From contig NC_019729.1 of assembly GCF_000317475.1 (NCBI RefSeq), positions 6,586,501 to 6,650,500 of the forward strand: a DNA stretch of 64,000 nt, in the 5' to 3' direction. Position 1 is the first letter of the stretch, and each line of letters opens with the position of its first letter. This DNA comes from Oscillatoria nigro-viridis PCC 7112 (GTDB lineage Bacteria; Cyanobacteriota; Cyanobacteriia; Cyanobacteriales; Microcoleaceae). The notes beneath the pieces were generated by a model. It was not told the origin of the DNA, made no database searches, and saw only the letters and a program-made list of their open reading frames with translations. The position numbers were made by a program, and so were the translations under genes. Positions 56,407-64,000 of this stretch are shown here, one piece after another.

Positions 56407-56794
56407 TATTGATTTTTTTTCTTAACTAATCGACAAATTGAAATCTGCTCAACAATCAATTATTTGTTTATGACTAAAAAAATGAGCCTGCAGAACCCAC
56501 TCCATGCCAATTTTTGGGAACAGGTTTTCGGTGATTTCAATAAATGCTCGCTTTACAAAATGTAGGTTCACAGGATTTTGACTCACATTCGGCACCCCAG
56601 ACATTTAACATCTCAGAATTTTTAATAGCTACAAATATAGTTTGGGGATACCAAAAAAACTCTAGATGTATCAACCAAAAACTCCAATCCCACTAGGTTT
56701 AGAGGGTGTAAAATTTTAGGGTACTGAATGTGAGCGGTCATTCAATAGATGCTGACTAGCCGGAGAACTCTCACATTGTTTTGTGACTAATAGT
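56407..56794. other. Gene-free stretch between GT4 and aminotransferase
   Basis: No gene, repeat or clear hairpin is recognised; it is A/T-rich and probably holds the promoter of the glycosyltransferase gene. Confidence 0.5.
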
Positions 56795-58012
56795 CTAGGC
56801 GGTTTGGCCTGCTGTCTCTGATAATCGAGTGCGAGGTTGGCCCATCGCCAAACATTTTTTAACAGCAGCAATTACATCTTCCACATCTGCATCTGTTAAT
56901 TTTGCCGAAATCGGCAAGCTAACTGTATTCCGCCCGATGTACCCAGCATTCGGATAGTCTTCCGGCTGCCATCCAAACATTTCTTGATAAATAGGATGTT
57001 CGGGCATACTCATGTAATGCACGCCGACACCGATATTTTCAGCATTGATAGCGTTGAGAAACTTGTCGCGGCTGATTCCTGTTTTGGCTTCATCTACCAG
57101 AATGGTGTACAGGTGATAAGCATGAATTGTATCCGGTTCTGGGTTGGCGGGCAAAGTAATCGGCAGATCCGCAAATGCTTCGTTGTAGCGCTGCCAAATC
57201 TGCTCCCGCCGCTGCCAATAAGGAGTAATTCGTTTCATTTGATGAATGCCGATCGCAGCTTGCAGATCCATCATATTGTATTTAAAACCGACTCCCACCA
57301 CTTCGTAGTGCTGGTAACCCGAGTCTCCGAATCGCTTCCAAGCATCTTTGCTCATACCGTGCAGCGCTAAAATATTGAGCCTGTCGGTATCTTCTTGACT
57401 GGCAACCAGAATCATTCCTCCTTCACCCGTCGTGATATTTTTGGTAACATAAAAGCTGAAGCATCCGAAGTCCCCAAATGTGCCTGCTTTCCGCCCCTTG
57501 TACTCTGTTTCCATCGCGTGAGCACAGTCTTCAATTAACTTCAAGTTGTGACGGCGAGCAATCTCGCAAAGCGCATCCATATCGCAGGGACGACCTGCGA
57601 AGTGAACAGGCAAAATTGCTTTAGTTTTTGAAGTTATTTTAGCTTCGACTTGAGCCGGGTCAATATTCATTGTCACCGGATCTACATCCGCCAGTACCGG
57701 TGTTGCCCCGGCGTGGACGATCGCATTAACTGTAGCGCAAAAAGTCATTGGAGTAGTAATGACTTCATCCCCCGGTTGTAACGAAGCAGCAAGGATGCTC
57801 AAGTGCAGTGCCGCCGTACAAGAATTGACTGCAATCGCGTACTGGGAACCCTTGTAAGCATTAAATTCGTCTTGAAAACTCATCACTTTCGGGCCAGTAC
57901 CCAGCCAACCTGTTTTCATGGTTGACACCACTTCTTGAATTTCAGCATCTTGGATCGCCGGAGCGCCGAAAACCAAAAAACGGTCTTTTGAACGAATAGG
58001 ATTGTTTTTCAT
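56795..58012 (-). CDS. DegT/DnrJ/EryC1/StrS aminotransferase
   Basis: A 405-residue PLP enzyme of the sugar aminotransferase family. The PLP lysine is Lys191 in FSFYVTKNITTGEGGM. Other family marks are NSCTAALHL, DEVITTPMTF, LIEDCAHAMET and YKYNMMDLQAAIG-type FKYNMMDLQAAIG. It transfers an amino group to a keto sugar nucleotide, as in O-antigen or exopolysaccharide synthesis. The neighbouring GT4 fits such a role. Confidence 0.93.
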   Translation of the reverse strand: MKNNPIRSKDRFLVFGAPAIQDAEIQEVVSTMKTGWLGTGPKVMSFQDEFNAYKGSQYAIAVNSCTAALHLSILAASLQPGDEVITTPMTFCATVNAIVHAGATPVLADVDPVTMNIDPAQVEAKITSKTKAILPVHFAGRPCDMDALCEIARRHNLKLIEDCAHAMETEYKGRKAGTFGDFGCFSFYVTKNITTGEGGMILVASQEDTDRLNILALHGMSKDAWKRFGDSGYQHYEVVGVGFKYNMMDLQAAIGIHQMKRITPYWQRREQIWQRYNEAFADLPITLPANPEPDTIHAYHLYTILVDEAKTGISRDKFLNAINAENIGVGVHYMSMPEHPIYQEMFGWQPEDYPNAGYIGRNTVSLPISAKLTDADVEDVIAAVKKCLAMGQPRTRLSETAGQTA

Positions 58013-58579
58013 GTTGCTAGTCTTACCCAGTAAGTAAAGTTGATCGAGTGCAAGTATTAATGAATGCAGTATCAGAGTTTTGTATCCATATTTTTTTCTA
58101 ATACTTTGTGTAATGGCATCTTCTCTATAACAATTTTACTAATGATAAGCTGTTTTTCCGGAAGCGCCTGACTCTGACAGAATTTCTCTATCTTAAGATA
58201 GATAATCTGGAGTCTCCACCCGATCCCCTTTCAGTTTATCGGTGATACACAAGCTCTTTCCCGCATTTTTTGCTTTACATAGGTTCATAAGAAAAAATTT
58301 TACTCCTCTACAAACTTTTTGTAAGCTGTCGAACATCTATCCCGAGATAGATTTTACAGTGAAGTTATATGATTTTAGAATTAGGAATTAGGAATTAGGA
58401 ATTAGGAATTAGGAATAACTGATTCCCGTCTGGTTTGGAGCTTGCCTGGAGTTAGATTTTTTTTACTCGTGTCAAAATTAGGCAAATTTTGCACAAAAAA
58501 AATGTAACTCCCCTGTAGATTCAGGTTCAGCAACATTCTGCGATCGGTCGAAGCAATCAACCGTCTTTGACCACATCCA
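58013..58579. other. Gene-free stretch with heptamers and a solitary IS630-type end
   Basis: A (AATTAGG)5 heptamer array lies at 58379-58413. At 58322-58340, TAAGCTGTCGAACATCTA resembles one end of the IS630-type element, but no partner end is seen. No gene. Confidence 0.6.
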
Positions 58580-59155
58580 CTACAATCGAGGCAGACGAAT
58601 CTTGTTCAAAATGTCTTGCAGCCGTTCTGAAACGCCGCCCAATTGTTCTGACAAAGCGACAAGTTTGCCGTAAGCTTCAACTAAGCGATCGCCCTCAACA
58701 TAAACTTCTGGAGAAGGATAATTCTTCATCGCTTCTAGCAGAGTAATCTCGTTATCATTAGTTGCAGACAGCACCAAGGCCTCGCGCAAAGCTTCTCGAT
58801 TTGCATTCCCAGAAGGAGTGCGAATTACCTGACCCACTTCATCGAGAATTATTTCCCCAACCTTGCTGTTAAGCGTCCGATCCAAAAAGCCTTGACTGAC
58901 TTTTACCGGTCTCGTCAGACTGGTGCGAACCGCTTCCGGCTCTTTTTTTGCCTTTCCCAGCAGCATTTCTAACGCGGGCGACATTTTCCCCGTTTCTGCA
59001 AAAATTTCTAATTCGCTGACGGGTAAAGTCATTCGGATCGCACTGTATTTGAGCACTACCTTTTCGGCAGCCGCCGCAGCATTGCTGTACAATACAATTC
59101 CCGCCCCCGCTGCTAAAAATAACGTCCACCGACCGGGGAAAAACGATCGACCCAT
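58580..59155 (-). CDS. DUF1400-domain secreted protein
   Basis: A 191-residue protein with a signal peptide (core about 10-27, cleavage near AAAA-EKVVL). The DUF1400 domain follows: YSAIRMTLPVSELEIFAETG, LDRTLNSKVGEIILDEVGQVI, TPSGNANREALREALVLSA and VYVEGDRLVEAY. In cyanobacteria this domain often precedes an alpha/beta hydrolase; here it stands alone. The start at 59155 has GGGAG at good spacing, better than an ATG 18 bases upstream. Function unknown. Confidence 0.85.
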   Translation of the reverse strand: MGRSFFPGRWTLFLAAGAGIVLYSNAAAAAEKVVLKYSAIRMTLPVSELEIFAETGKMSPALEMLLGKAKKEPEAVRTSLTRPVKVSQGFLDRTLNSKVGEIILDEVGQVIRTPSGNANREALREALVLSATNDNEITLLEAMKNYPSPEVYVEGDRLVEAYGKLVALSEQLGGVSERLQDILNKIRLPRL

Positions 59156-59173
59156 AGTAAAATCTCCCAACAT

Positions 59174-59751
59174 CTTTTTCTAATTCGACTTTGACACATC
59201 TCATTAATTACTGCACAGGCTAAGGTCTTCGGGAAAGGTCAAATTATTCGATCGCCCCAGCACTTATACCATTTTAGATTTTAGATTTTAGATTTTAGAA
59301 TTGCGAATGACTGATGACGATCGTGGTTTCCAGCATCTGCCTAGAGTTGCATGATTTTTGGGAACAGGTATTACCTATACCGGATGCTAGGCAAAAAACT
59401 CGGTTCACGGCGCTGGTACGGGCTTCTGAGTGCTTGCTAAGCGCACCCTACTGATTATATCTCCGAATCTCCCGATCCTAACCAAATGCCAAACGCCAGC
59501 TCTTCTATCAGTGAAGGCTGGCGCTGGGCTTAAATTGATTTTATATATTTAGGGTCTTTATGAAAGCTGACCCCAATTGAATGAATTACAAGCGGTTTAT
59601 GATTAGGGCCTTTAAATTTGCTGAGCCCAATTGAATCCACATCATTATCATTACAGGGATCGCTGGCAAACCAGGATTTCATAATAATTTCTTTATATTT
59701 ATAACTTTTCCTTGCCTCATATAGATTTTTGTCTCGATTTGTAAACTTTTG
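59174..59751. other. Gene-free stretch
   Basis: Holds (ATTTTAG)4 at 59271-59298 and an imperfect duplication of AATTGAAT near 59574 and 59630. No gene is seen. Confidence 0.55.
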
Positions 59752-60060
59752 TTACTTAGACTTCGGGGATCGGCCCTCGGCGCGCTGCTCCCAGCGAAAC
59801 AGGAACACCATCAGGGCCACCACTCCGACTTGGAGGGCAAAATTAGGCAAAGCAGAACCAATTTCCCGGCCAGAGGCAATTTTAGCGAGGAAAACCAAGC
59901 CGCCGATAAAGCCCGAAGCGCCACAAGCTACGTAAACAAACTGTCGCAGAGGCCGATAGGGAGTTGACATTTCTGCGGTTAAACGCTCGTATTGTTGGCG
60001 GCTGAGGTTGCGCGGGTTTTTTGGGATGTATGTGCGATCGTCTGAATTGGGGGCTGGCAT
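59752..60060 (-). CDS. DUF3493 membrane protein (LPA1-like)
   Basis: A 102-residue protein. A soluble start is followed by the DUF3493 block: TAEMSTPYRPLRQFVYVACGASGFIGGLVFLAKIASGRE, then ALPNFALQVGVVALMVFLFRWEQRA. This gives two membrane segments. Plant relatives (LPA1) help photosystem II assembly; the cyanobacterial function is inferred only. The start at 60060 is chosen because the longer frame runs into the tnpB 3' end. Its promoter must lie in the 71 bp left by the TnpB-bearing element. Confidence 0.85.
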   Translation of the reverse strand: MPAPNSDDRTYIPKNPRNLSRQQYERLTAEMSTPYRPLRQFVYVACGASGFIGGLVFLAKIASGREIGSALPNFALQVGVVALMVFLFRWEQRAEGRSPKSK

Positions 60061-60300
60061 AGATTTAGGAAATAGGTAAATTAGGATTGGGCCACAAAAA
60101 CCCGATTTATAGCTGGTAAAAGTATAGTCATTTATTGCATGACATGGGAGGCGCACAGTCCCTCCCCCTTCGCTTTTACTTTGAGCGGATTAACCCGCAT
60201 TGGCCCAACTACGCAGCTCCCTATCCCATGGCTGAACGCATTTGGGATTGCTTTTCTGAGGATATTGTACGAAGCATTCACGTCAGAATTAATTAATTGA
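60061..60300 (-). ncRNA. Candidate omega/reRNA region at the tnpB 3' end
   Basis: In this family the guide RNA covers the 3' end of tnpB and the right element end. Here that region holds a GGGGGAGGG/CCTCCC imperfect hairpin (about 60142-60172 inverted). The exact RNA end and guide cannot be set by eye, so boundaries are approximate. Confidence 0.3.
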
Positions 60301-61400
60301 CCCGTCGATGTTTTGTACAAACCACGCTTAATCCGCCCCCCTGTAAACACAGGCTCTTTTTCTGTTTTACCGTAAACAGGAATTGGGTCTAAACCTAAAA
60401 AACTGGAGCGGGATGTGTAGGATTCTTCCTGCACAATTACTGTGATTCCCGCCAACCGAGCTTTGTACTCCAACATTTCAATTAATCGAGAGTGAGGAAT
60501 GCTGACAAAGTTTTGATTGTTTTTCTTCCCTAACTCGATTTCTGTTTTCCACTGCGCGTTCTTGCCAATTACTAGCGTCCCAATCTGCTTGGCTGTCAAA
60601 ATATTAACTATCCCACGACTGGTATGATGTAAGTAATTATCGACTTTCTGATTGCGACAGCGTGTTAAGCGCTGAATCCGTGGTGAAGTTTTGCGATTTC
60701 CTCTCAATTGGGATTGTAATTTGGCTTGGCGTTTGTTGTAGAACTGGTTGATCGATTTTAATGGTCGCCCGTTAATCAACAAAGGGATAAATCCCGGTTG
60801 ATTTGAAGTTAGCGCTACTAAATTATCCAGCCCCAAATCAATACTAGCTACAGAATTTGCGTTGCCAAGGGTGGACTCCGGTTCATCATAAATCACCTCA
60901 ATTACATAAGAATCACATTTCGGAACCAGTCTAACTTGACAAATCTGGTGGGGATTGACTTGGGTTTTAATTGAAAGCTCAGTACCCGAAAGCTTAATGA
61001 TTCCCTTTTTCAACTGTTTGCTACTAATCGCTTGAATTGTGTAGATGAGAAGGTTTCGCCCTTTAACTTTATCTTTGTACTTTGGCAATTTTGGGCGACC
61101 CGTGAATTTTGAAGAGTCAGCTTTGTAAGCTTTAATGGCTTCAAAAAACGATTTCCAATTCTTGTCTAGCACCATCAAGATTTGCTGACTTACTTTAGCA
61201 GGCAAAGCCTTATATGCTTCGTGAGACTTCATCAATCTGTTCATTTCGTTATAACTGACATAGCCCCACCCATAAATAAAGCTCTGACGAATGACGTAAT
61301 TGGCGGCATTGTAGAGGTTTTTGGACTTGAAAGCTAGTTCGTCAATTTGGGCGAAACGGTGTGAAGTTGATTTAATGATGTGCCTTTCTGTTAGTTGCAT
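60132..61400 (-). CDS. tnpB: TnpB-type RNA-guided nuclease of an IS200/IS605-type element
   Basis: A 422-residue protein. The RuvC-like catalytic residues are present: Asp188 in SIDLGLDNLVA, Glu325 or Glu326 in VQEESYTS, and Asp373 in NSDVNASYN. The N-terminal helical part (FKSKNLYNAANYVIRQ, PAKVSQQIL) is typical. The zinc-finger CxxC pairs of many TnpBs are absent between Glu and the last Asp. No tnpA is adjacent, so the element is non-autonomous for movement. TnpB proteins use an RNA from the 3' end of their own gene to cut matching DNA. The frame is intact, suggesting selection. Confidence 0.9.
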   Translation of the reverse strand: MQLTERHIIKSTSHRFAQIDELAFKSKNLYNAANYVIRQSFIYGWGYVSYNEMNRLMKSHEAYKALPAKVSQQILMVLDKNWKSFFEAIKAYKADSSKFTGRPKLPKYKDKVKGRNLLIYTIQAISSKQLKKGIIKLSGTELSIKTQVNPHQICQVRLVPKCDSYVIEVIYDEPESTLGNANSVASIDLGLDNLVALTSNQPGFIPLLINGRPLKSINQFYNKRQAKLQSQLRGNRKTSPRIQRLTRCRNQKVDNYLHHTSRGIVNILTAKQIGTLVIGKNAQWKTEIELGKKNNQNFVSIPHSRLIEMLEYKARLAGITVIVQEESYTSRSSFLGLDPIPVYGKTEKEPVFTGGRIKRGLYKTSTGQLINSDVNASYNILRKAIPNAFSHGIGSCVVGPMRVNPLKVKAKGEGLCASHVMQ

Positions 61401-61632
61401 TTGAGACTTGCGTTTTTTGGGCTATGCGTATTCCTTGTTCAACACGTCGCACTCACAACAATATAATACCATTATTGTTTATAATTGCTTATAAACTCAA
61501 TAAAGTTTTACAATACCAAAAATTCTCTGGCTGAGGTGGCCAATACGGTCGAAAAACCAGGTTTTTGGTACTGGGGGCGCAAGTCGAGTGAATATTAGAC
61601 TAGAACAAATATCTCACAACTGCCGAAATAAA

Positions 61633-62865
61633 TCACCGCTGAATCCAAAGCACAACAGTCTGCAAACAGCCGACAAAAACTCCCAAAAGACCTCCTAAAT
61701 TTACAATTCCCTGCAACTCGCTTTGGACAATTCCCTGAATTGCTAACTCCAACTCTTCAGGAGAAGTACCTTTCACTCGATCGACAATCACCTGGTCGAT
61801 ATTCAAAATCGGGATAGCCTGAGCTACAATATTTTCTAAATCCCGCTCTAGATAGCGCTCTAAAACCAAAGCCAGTTCTTTGCTGACAATTTCCAGGGAA
61901 GCGCTCATCACTGCGGAAGTTTGCAATCGATTGAGAATCAACCGCGAAATATTTTCCCAGTCAATAGATTTGCTCAACCCCTCAAGTACCTCTGTACCCC
62001 GCTGTTGAACGTAGCTGCGAACACTGTCGCGCATAGTTTTTCGCAACTGTCTCACAGTCGAAACCGGTAAATTTTGCATCGACAAATTTTGCAGCCATTC
62101 CTGAATTCGCCCGCGAATTCCCAAAGCAACAGTTAACTCTGCTAACCGCTGATTTGTCGCTTCTCTGTCATCCAGACAAAAAGTCCGCAGCCGAGTTAAA
62201 GTGTTCCGCAAACCAAACAAATTTGCTACTACCCAATAAGTGCCGCTGGTTTTTTCTCGAAACCCTTCATCGATGATCGAAATATTGCGATCCGTCAAAA
62301 AGTCAATTAAAGCCTGACGCAGCACTTCCGGGGGTATTACTACTTGCAACAACCAATCAGCAAGCTGAGCTGCCTGAGATTCCGTTAGCTGAATCTCCAG
62401 CAAAACTTGGTCAAAAACTTGATTAAGCTGAACTTCTAAAAAATCTTCCCGGCGCGCCAAAACTTTGAGAATTCGCGGCACAGATTCCCCCAGCAAATCT
62501 CGCAGAATGTTAGCGAGAATTTTAGCGGTTTTTTGCTCTGCGTCTGCTTTTACCTGATCCAGCGCCAACTGCAACAGCCAGAGAATTATCGACTGCATCC
62601 GCTCGGTTTGCAGGAGGCGGCGCGCCAAGTTTTGCAGTTCCTCCGGCGTCAGCAGCGAACCCATAATTGTGTCGGAAATTCGCTTTGCCAAGCGCTCTTG
62701 GTTGCGGGGGATCAAGCCGGGAGTGAAAGGCAACTGTCGCCCTTTGATGTAAATAGGTCGATAGGGGCGGAACAGCATTTTGATAGCTATATCGTTAGTG
62801 AAATAGCCAATAATTCCTCCCACTACAGGTGGGGCCAACAACAGCCAAATGTCAGAGGGATTCAT
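61633..62865 (-). CDS. DUF445 family membrane protein
   Basis: A 410-residue protein with an N-terminal membrane segment containing the DUF445 opening PPVVGGIIGYFTNDIAIKMLFRPY and FTPGLIPRNQ--LA--I. A long amphipathic helical body follows, and a second membrane segment ends the protein (GVFVGCLQTVVLWI). Function unknown; the family is widespread. A heptamer array lies directly before its start. Confidence 0.9.
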   Translation of the reverse strand: MNPSDIWLLLAPPVVGGIIGYFTNDIAIKMLFRPYRPIYIKGRQLPFTPGLIPRNQERLAKRISDTIMGSLLTPEELQNLARRLLQTERMQSIILWLLQLALDQVKADAEQKTAKILANILRDLLGESVPRILKVLARREDFLEVQLNQVFDQVLLEIQLTESQAAQLADWLLQVVIPPEVLRQALIDFLTDRNISIIDEGFREKTSGTYWVVANLFGLRNTLTRLRTFCLDDREATNQRLAELTVALGIRGRIQEWLQNLSMQNLPVSTVRQLRKTMRDSVRSYVQQRGTEVLEGLSKSIDWENISRLILNRLQTSAVMSASLEIVSKELALVLERYLERDLENIVAQAIPILNIDQVIVDRVKGTSPEELELAIQGIVQSELQGIVNLGGLLGVFVGCLQTVVLWIQR

Positions 62866-62868
62866 AAG

Positions 62869-62900
62869 ATTTGAGATTTGAGATTTTAGATTTTAGATTT
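62869..62900. repeat. STRR heptamer array upstream of the DUF445 gene
   Basis: Four ATTTGAG/ATTTTAG units. Confidence 0.7.
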
Positions 62901-62982
62901 ACTCCACAGATGAATCTGGGGGGTGAACCTTGGTCTAAAATTTTGATCGGGGGTATTCGATCGACTGAAACTGCAACCACTT

Positions 62983-63696
62983 TTAATTTTCAATTGCTTT
63001 GACTAATACCAATACTCCCATCATAGCTCCGGCAATGGGGTAGTGGGTGGCCTTGGCAAATCCGGCTTTGTTGGCGATCGCGACTTGCTGCTGGCCGATC
63101 GGGAATTTTTCTAAACTAGGATTAATGTAAGCATATTCTTGAGTCATGCCAAATTGCTGAGCAACGGGCACTACGAGAGTGTCTAGATAAAACTGCTGAA
63201 AGCTCCGCATTAGGGAATTGCTGGGGCGGTGGAGGTCGAGAATAGCTGCTTTGGCACCGGGTTTGAGCACGCGGTGCAATTCCTGAAGACTGCGGGGGAT
63301 GTCAGTCACGTTACGCAGCCCGTAACCCATTGTGGCGCAGTCGAAGTAATTGTCAGCAAAAGGCAAGTCTAGGGCGTCAGCTTCTACCCAGGAAATGGGA
63401 CTGGCAGGGGTAAGAAAAGGTCGATCGCGCTTGGCGGCAACGGCCAATTGTTCTGCCGAAAAATCTACTCCAAATACGCAACCGGTCGGCCCTGCTTGTT
63501 TGGCCAGCAACAAAGCTAGATCCCCGCTACCGCAGCACAAATCTAAACAAGTATTTCCGGGGCCCGCACTGCTCCATTGCACCGCCATTTGCTTCCAAAT
63601 CCGGTGTTGCCCAAAGCTCAACCAGTCGTTCAATTGGTTGTAAACTGGTGCAATTCGATTAAATATAGTTTTAATTTGTTCGGCATTATTAGTCAT
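62983..63696 (-). CDS. menG: Demethylphylloquinone methyltransferase (MenG/UbiE type)
   Basis: A 237-residue SAM-dependent methyltransferase. UbiE-family signatures: FNRIAPVYNQLNDWLSFGQHR-WK, the SAM site CLDLCCGSGDLALLLAK, and YFDCATMGYGLRNVTDIPRSL. In cyanobacteria this enzyme adds the ring methyl group of phylloquinone, the photosystem I electron carrier. Full length with a normal start. Confidence 0.94.
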   Translation of the reverse strand: MTNNAEQIKTIFNRIAPVYNQLNDWLSFGQHRIWKQMAVQWSSAGPGNTCLDLCCGSGDLALLLAKQAGPTGCVFGVDFSAEQLAVAAKRDRPFLTPASPISWVEADALDLPFADNYFDCATMGYGLRNVTDIPRSLQELHRVLKPGAKAAILDLHRPSNSLMRSFQQFYLDTLVVPVAQQFGMTQEYAYINPSLEKFPIGQQQVAIANKAGFAKATHYPIAGAMMGVLVLVKAIEN

Positions 63697-64000
63697 TAGT
63701 CATTGGTGGTTGGTAATTTGTAATTGGGGAAAAGGTAATTGGTAACTGGTAATTGCTAGTTTCTCATCACGTAAAAATAATTAATCCGTCCATTCATGTC
63801 ATGCTGTCGCCAGTCATCAATGCTTTTTATTGTTAGCTATCCGCGAGATTTGGTCTTGAATCCTTCGTTTGCTATTATTTTAAACTCTAGACAGAGAGCC
63901 AACTAATAACTAATGACTGATATCATTTCCGGTTACACTTATACATGATGTTGACGGTTGACTGTTGACTGTTCGCGGCGTCAACCGTCAACCGTCAACG
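63697..64000. other. Gene-free end of window with heptamers and hairpin
   Basis: GGTAATT-type units lie near 63738-63758. GTTGACGGTTGAC (63950-) and GTCAACCGTCAAC (to 63999) form a terminal hairpin. No gene is seen. Confidence 0.6.

Noticed and set aside
58322..58340. Third miniature element with IS630-type end
   Set aside because: Only one degenerate end is visible; without a matching inverted end it cannot be called an element.
1..64000. CRISPR array
   Set aside because: No run of regularly spaced repeats with unique spacers was found; the single repeat-like sequence at 54704 is not an array.
1..64000. tRNA or rRNA genes
   Set aside because: No T-loop/CCA-arm pattern or rRNA signature was recognised; a dedicated tRNA scan would be needed to exclude one.

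Overview
The window looks like the chromosome of a filamentous cyanobacterium of the Microcoleus/Oscillatoria type. The evidence is the frequent GCGATCGC (HIP1) octamers, heptameric short tandem repeats between genes, carotenoid glycoside genes (cruF, cruG), a GUN4-tailed protein kinase, MenG, the infB-linked low-complexity-tail membrane protein, and large secreted repeat proteins. This assignment is inference from gene content; no rRNA or tRNA gene was seen.

Layout. 1-8160: two tandem filamentous-haemagglutinin-type (TpsA-like) exoproteins, the first cut by the window edge, followed by a signal-peptide-bearing TPR-CHAT protease. 8161-10800: a 16-bp tandem repeat, then cruF and cruG (myxoxanthophyll-type carotenoid). 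10989-16541: a very large RTX/VCBS/Ig-like adhesin on the minus strand whose DUF4347 start is broken by a stop codon inside a perfect 38-bp palindrome. 16945-20781: a TIGR03032 protein, a pentapeptide-repeat protein, a tyrosine/dual-specificity phosphatase, a relic of a cruG-like gene and a class D beta-lactamase. 20893-23473: a 2.58-kb island bounded by matching inverted repeats, holding a transposase/histidine-kinase chimera, an XRE regulator and an SDR enzyme. 23498-26634: MAPEG protein, a HipA-like kinase with DUF3037 partner, and RNase HI.

26716-32900: a protein fusing a TpsA-type secretion domain directly to a CHAT protease, then an acyltransferase. 33563-35862: RNase PH, adenylate kinase and a CobO-like protein without a normal Walker A. 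36368-41135: an IS630-type element, a serine/threonine kinase with a GUN4 domain, and a membrane protein. 41136-42229: gene-poor repeats and an IS5-type relic. 42230-46443: two translationally coupled histidine kinases. 46515-53320: a broken moaD-like gene, then the conserved rimP-nusA-ylxR-infB cluster. 53764-64000: membrane and small proteins, a glycosyltransferase and a DegT aminotransferase, DUF1400 and DUF3493 proteins, a TnpB nuclease gene, a DUF445 protein and menG.

The most interesting theme is the pairing of TpsA-like exoproteins with CHAT (caspase-like) proteases. It occurs once as adjacent genes and once as a single fused protein, which suggests a secreted or surface-exposed proteolytic system. 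A second theme is active mobile DNA: an IS630-type element with two non-autonomous miniature elements sharing its ends, a separate 111-bp palindromic element in two copies, and several gene relics.
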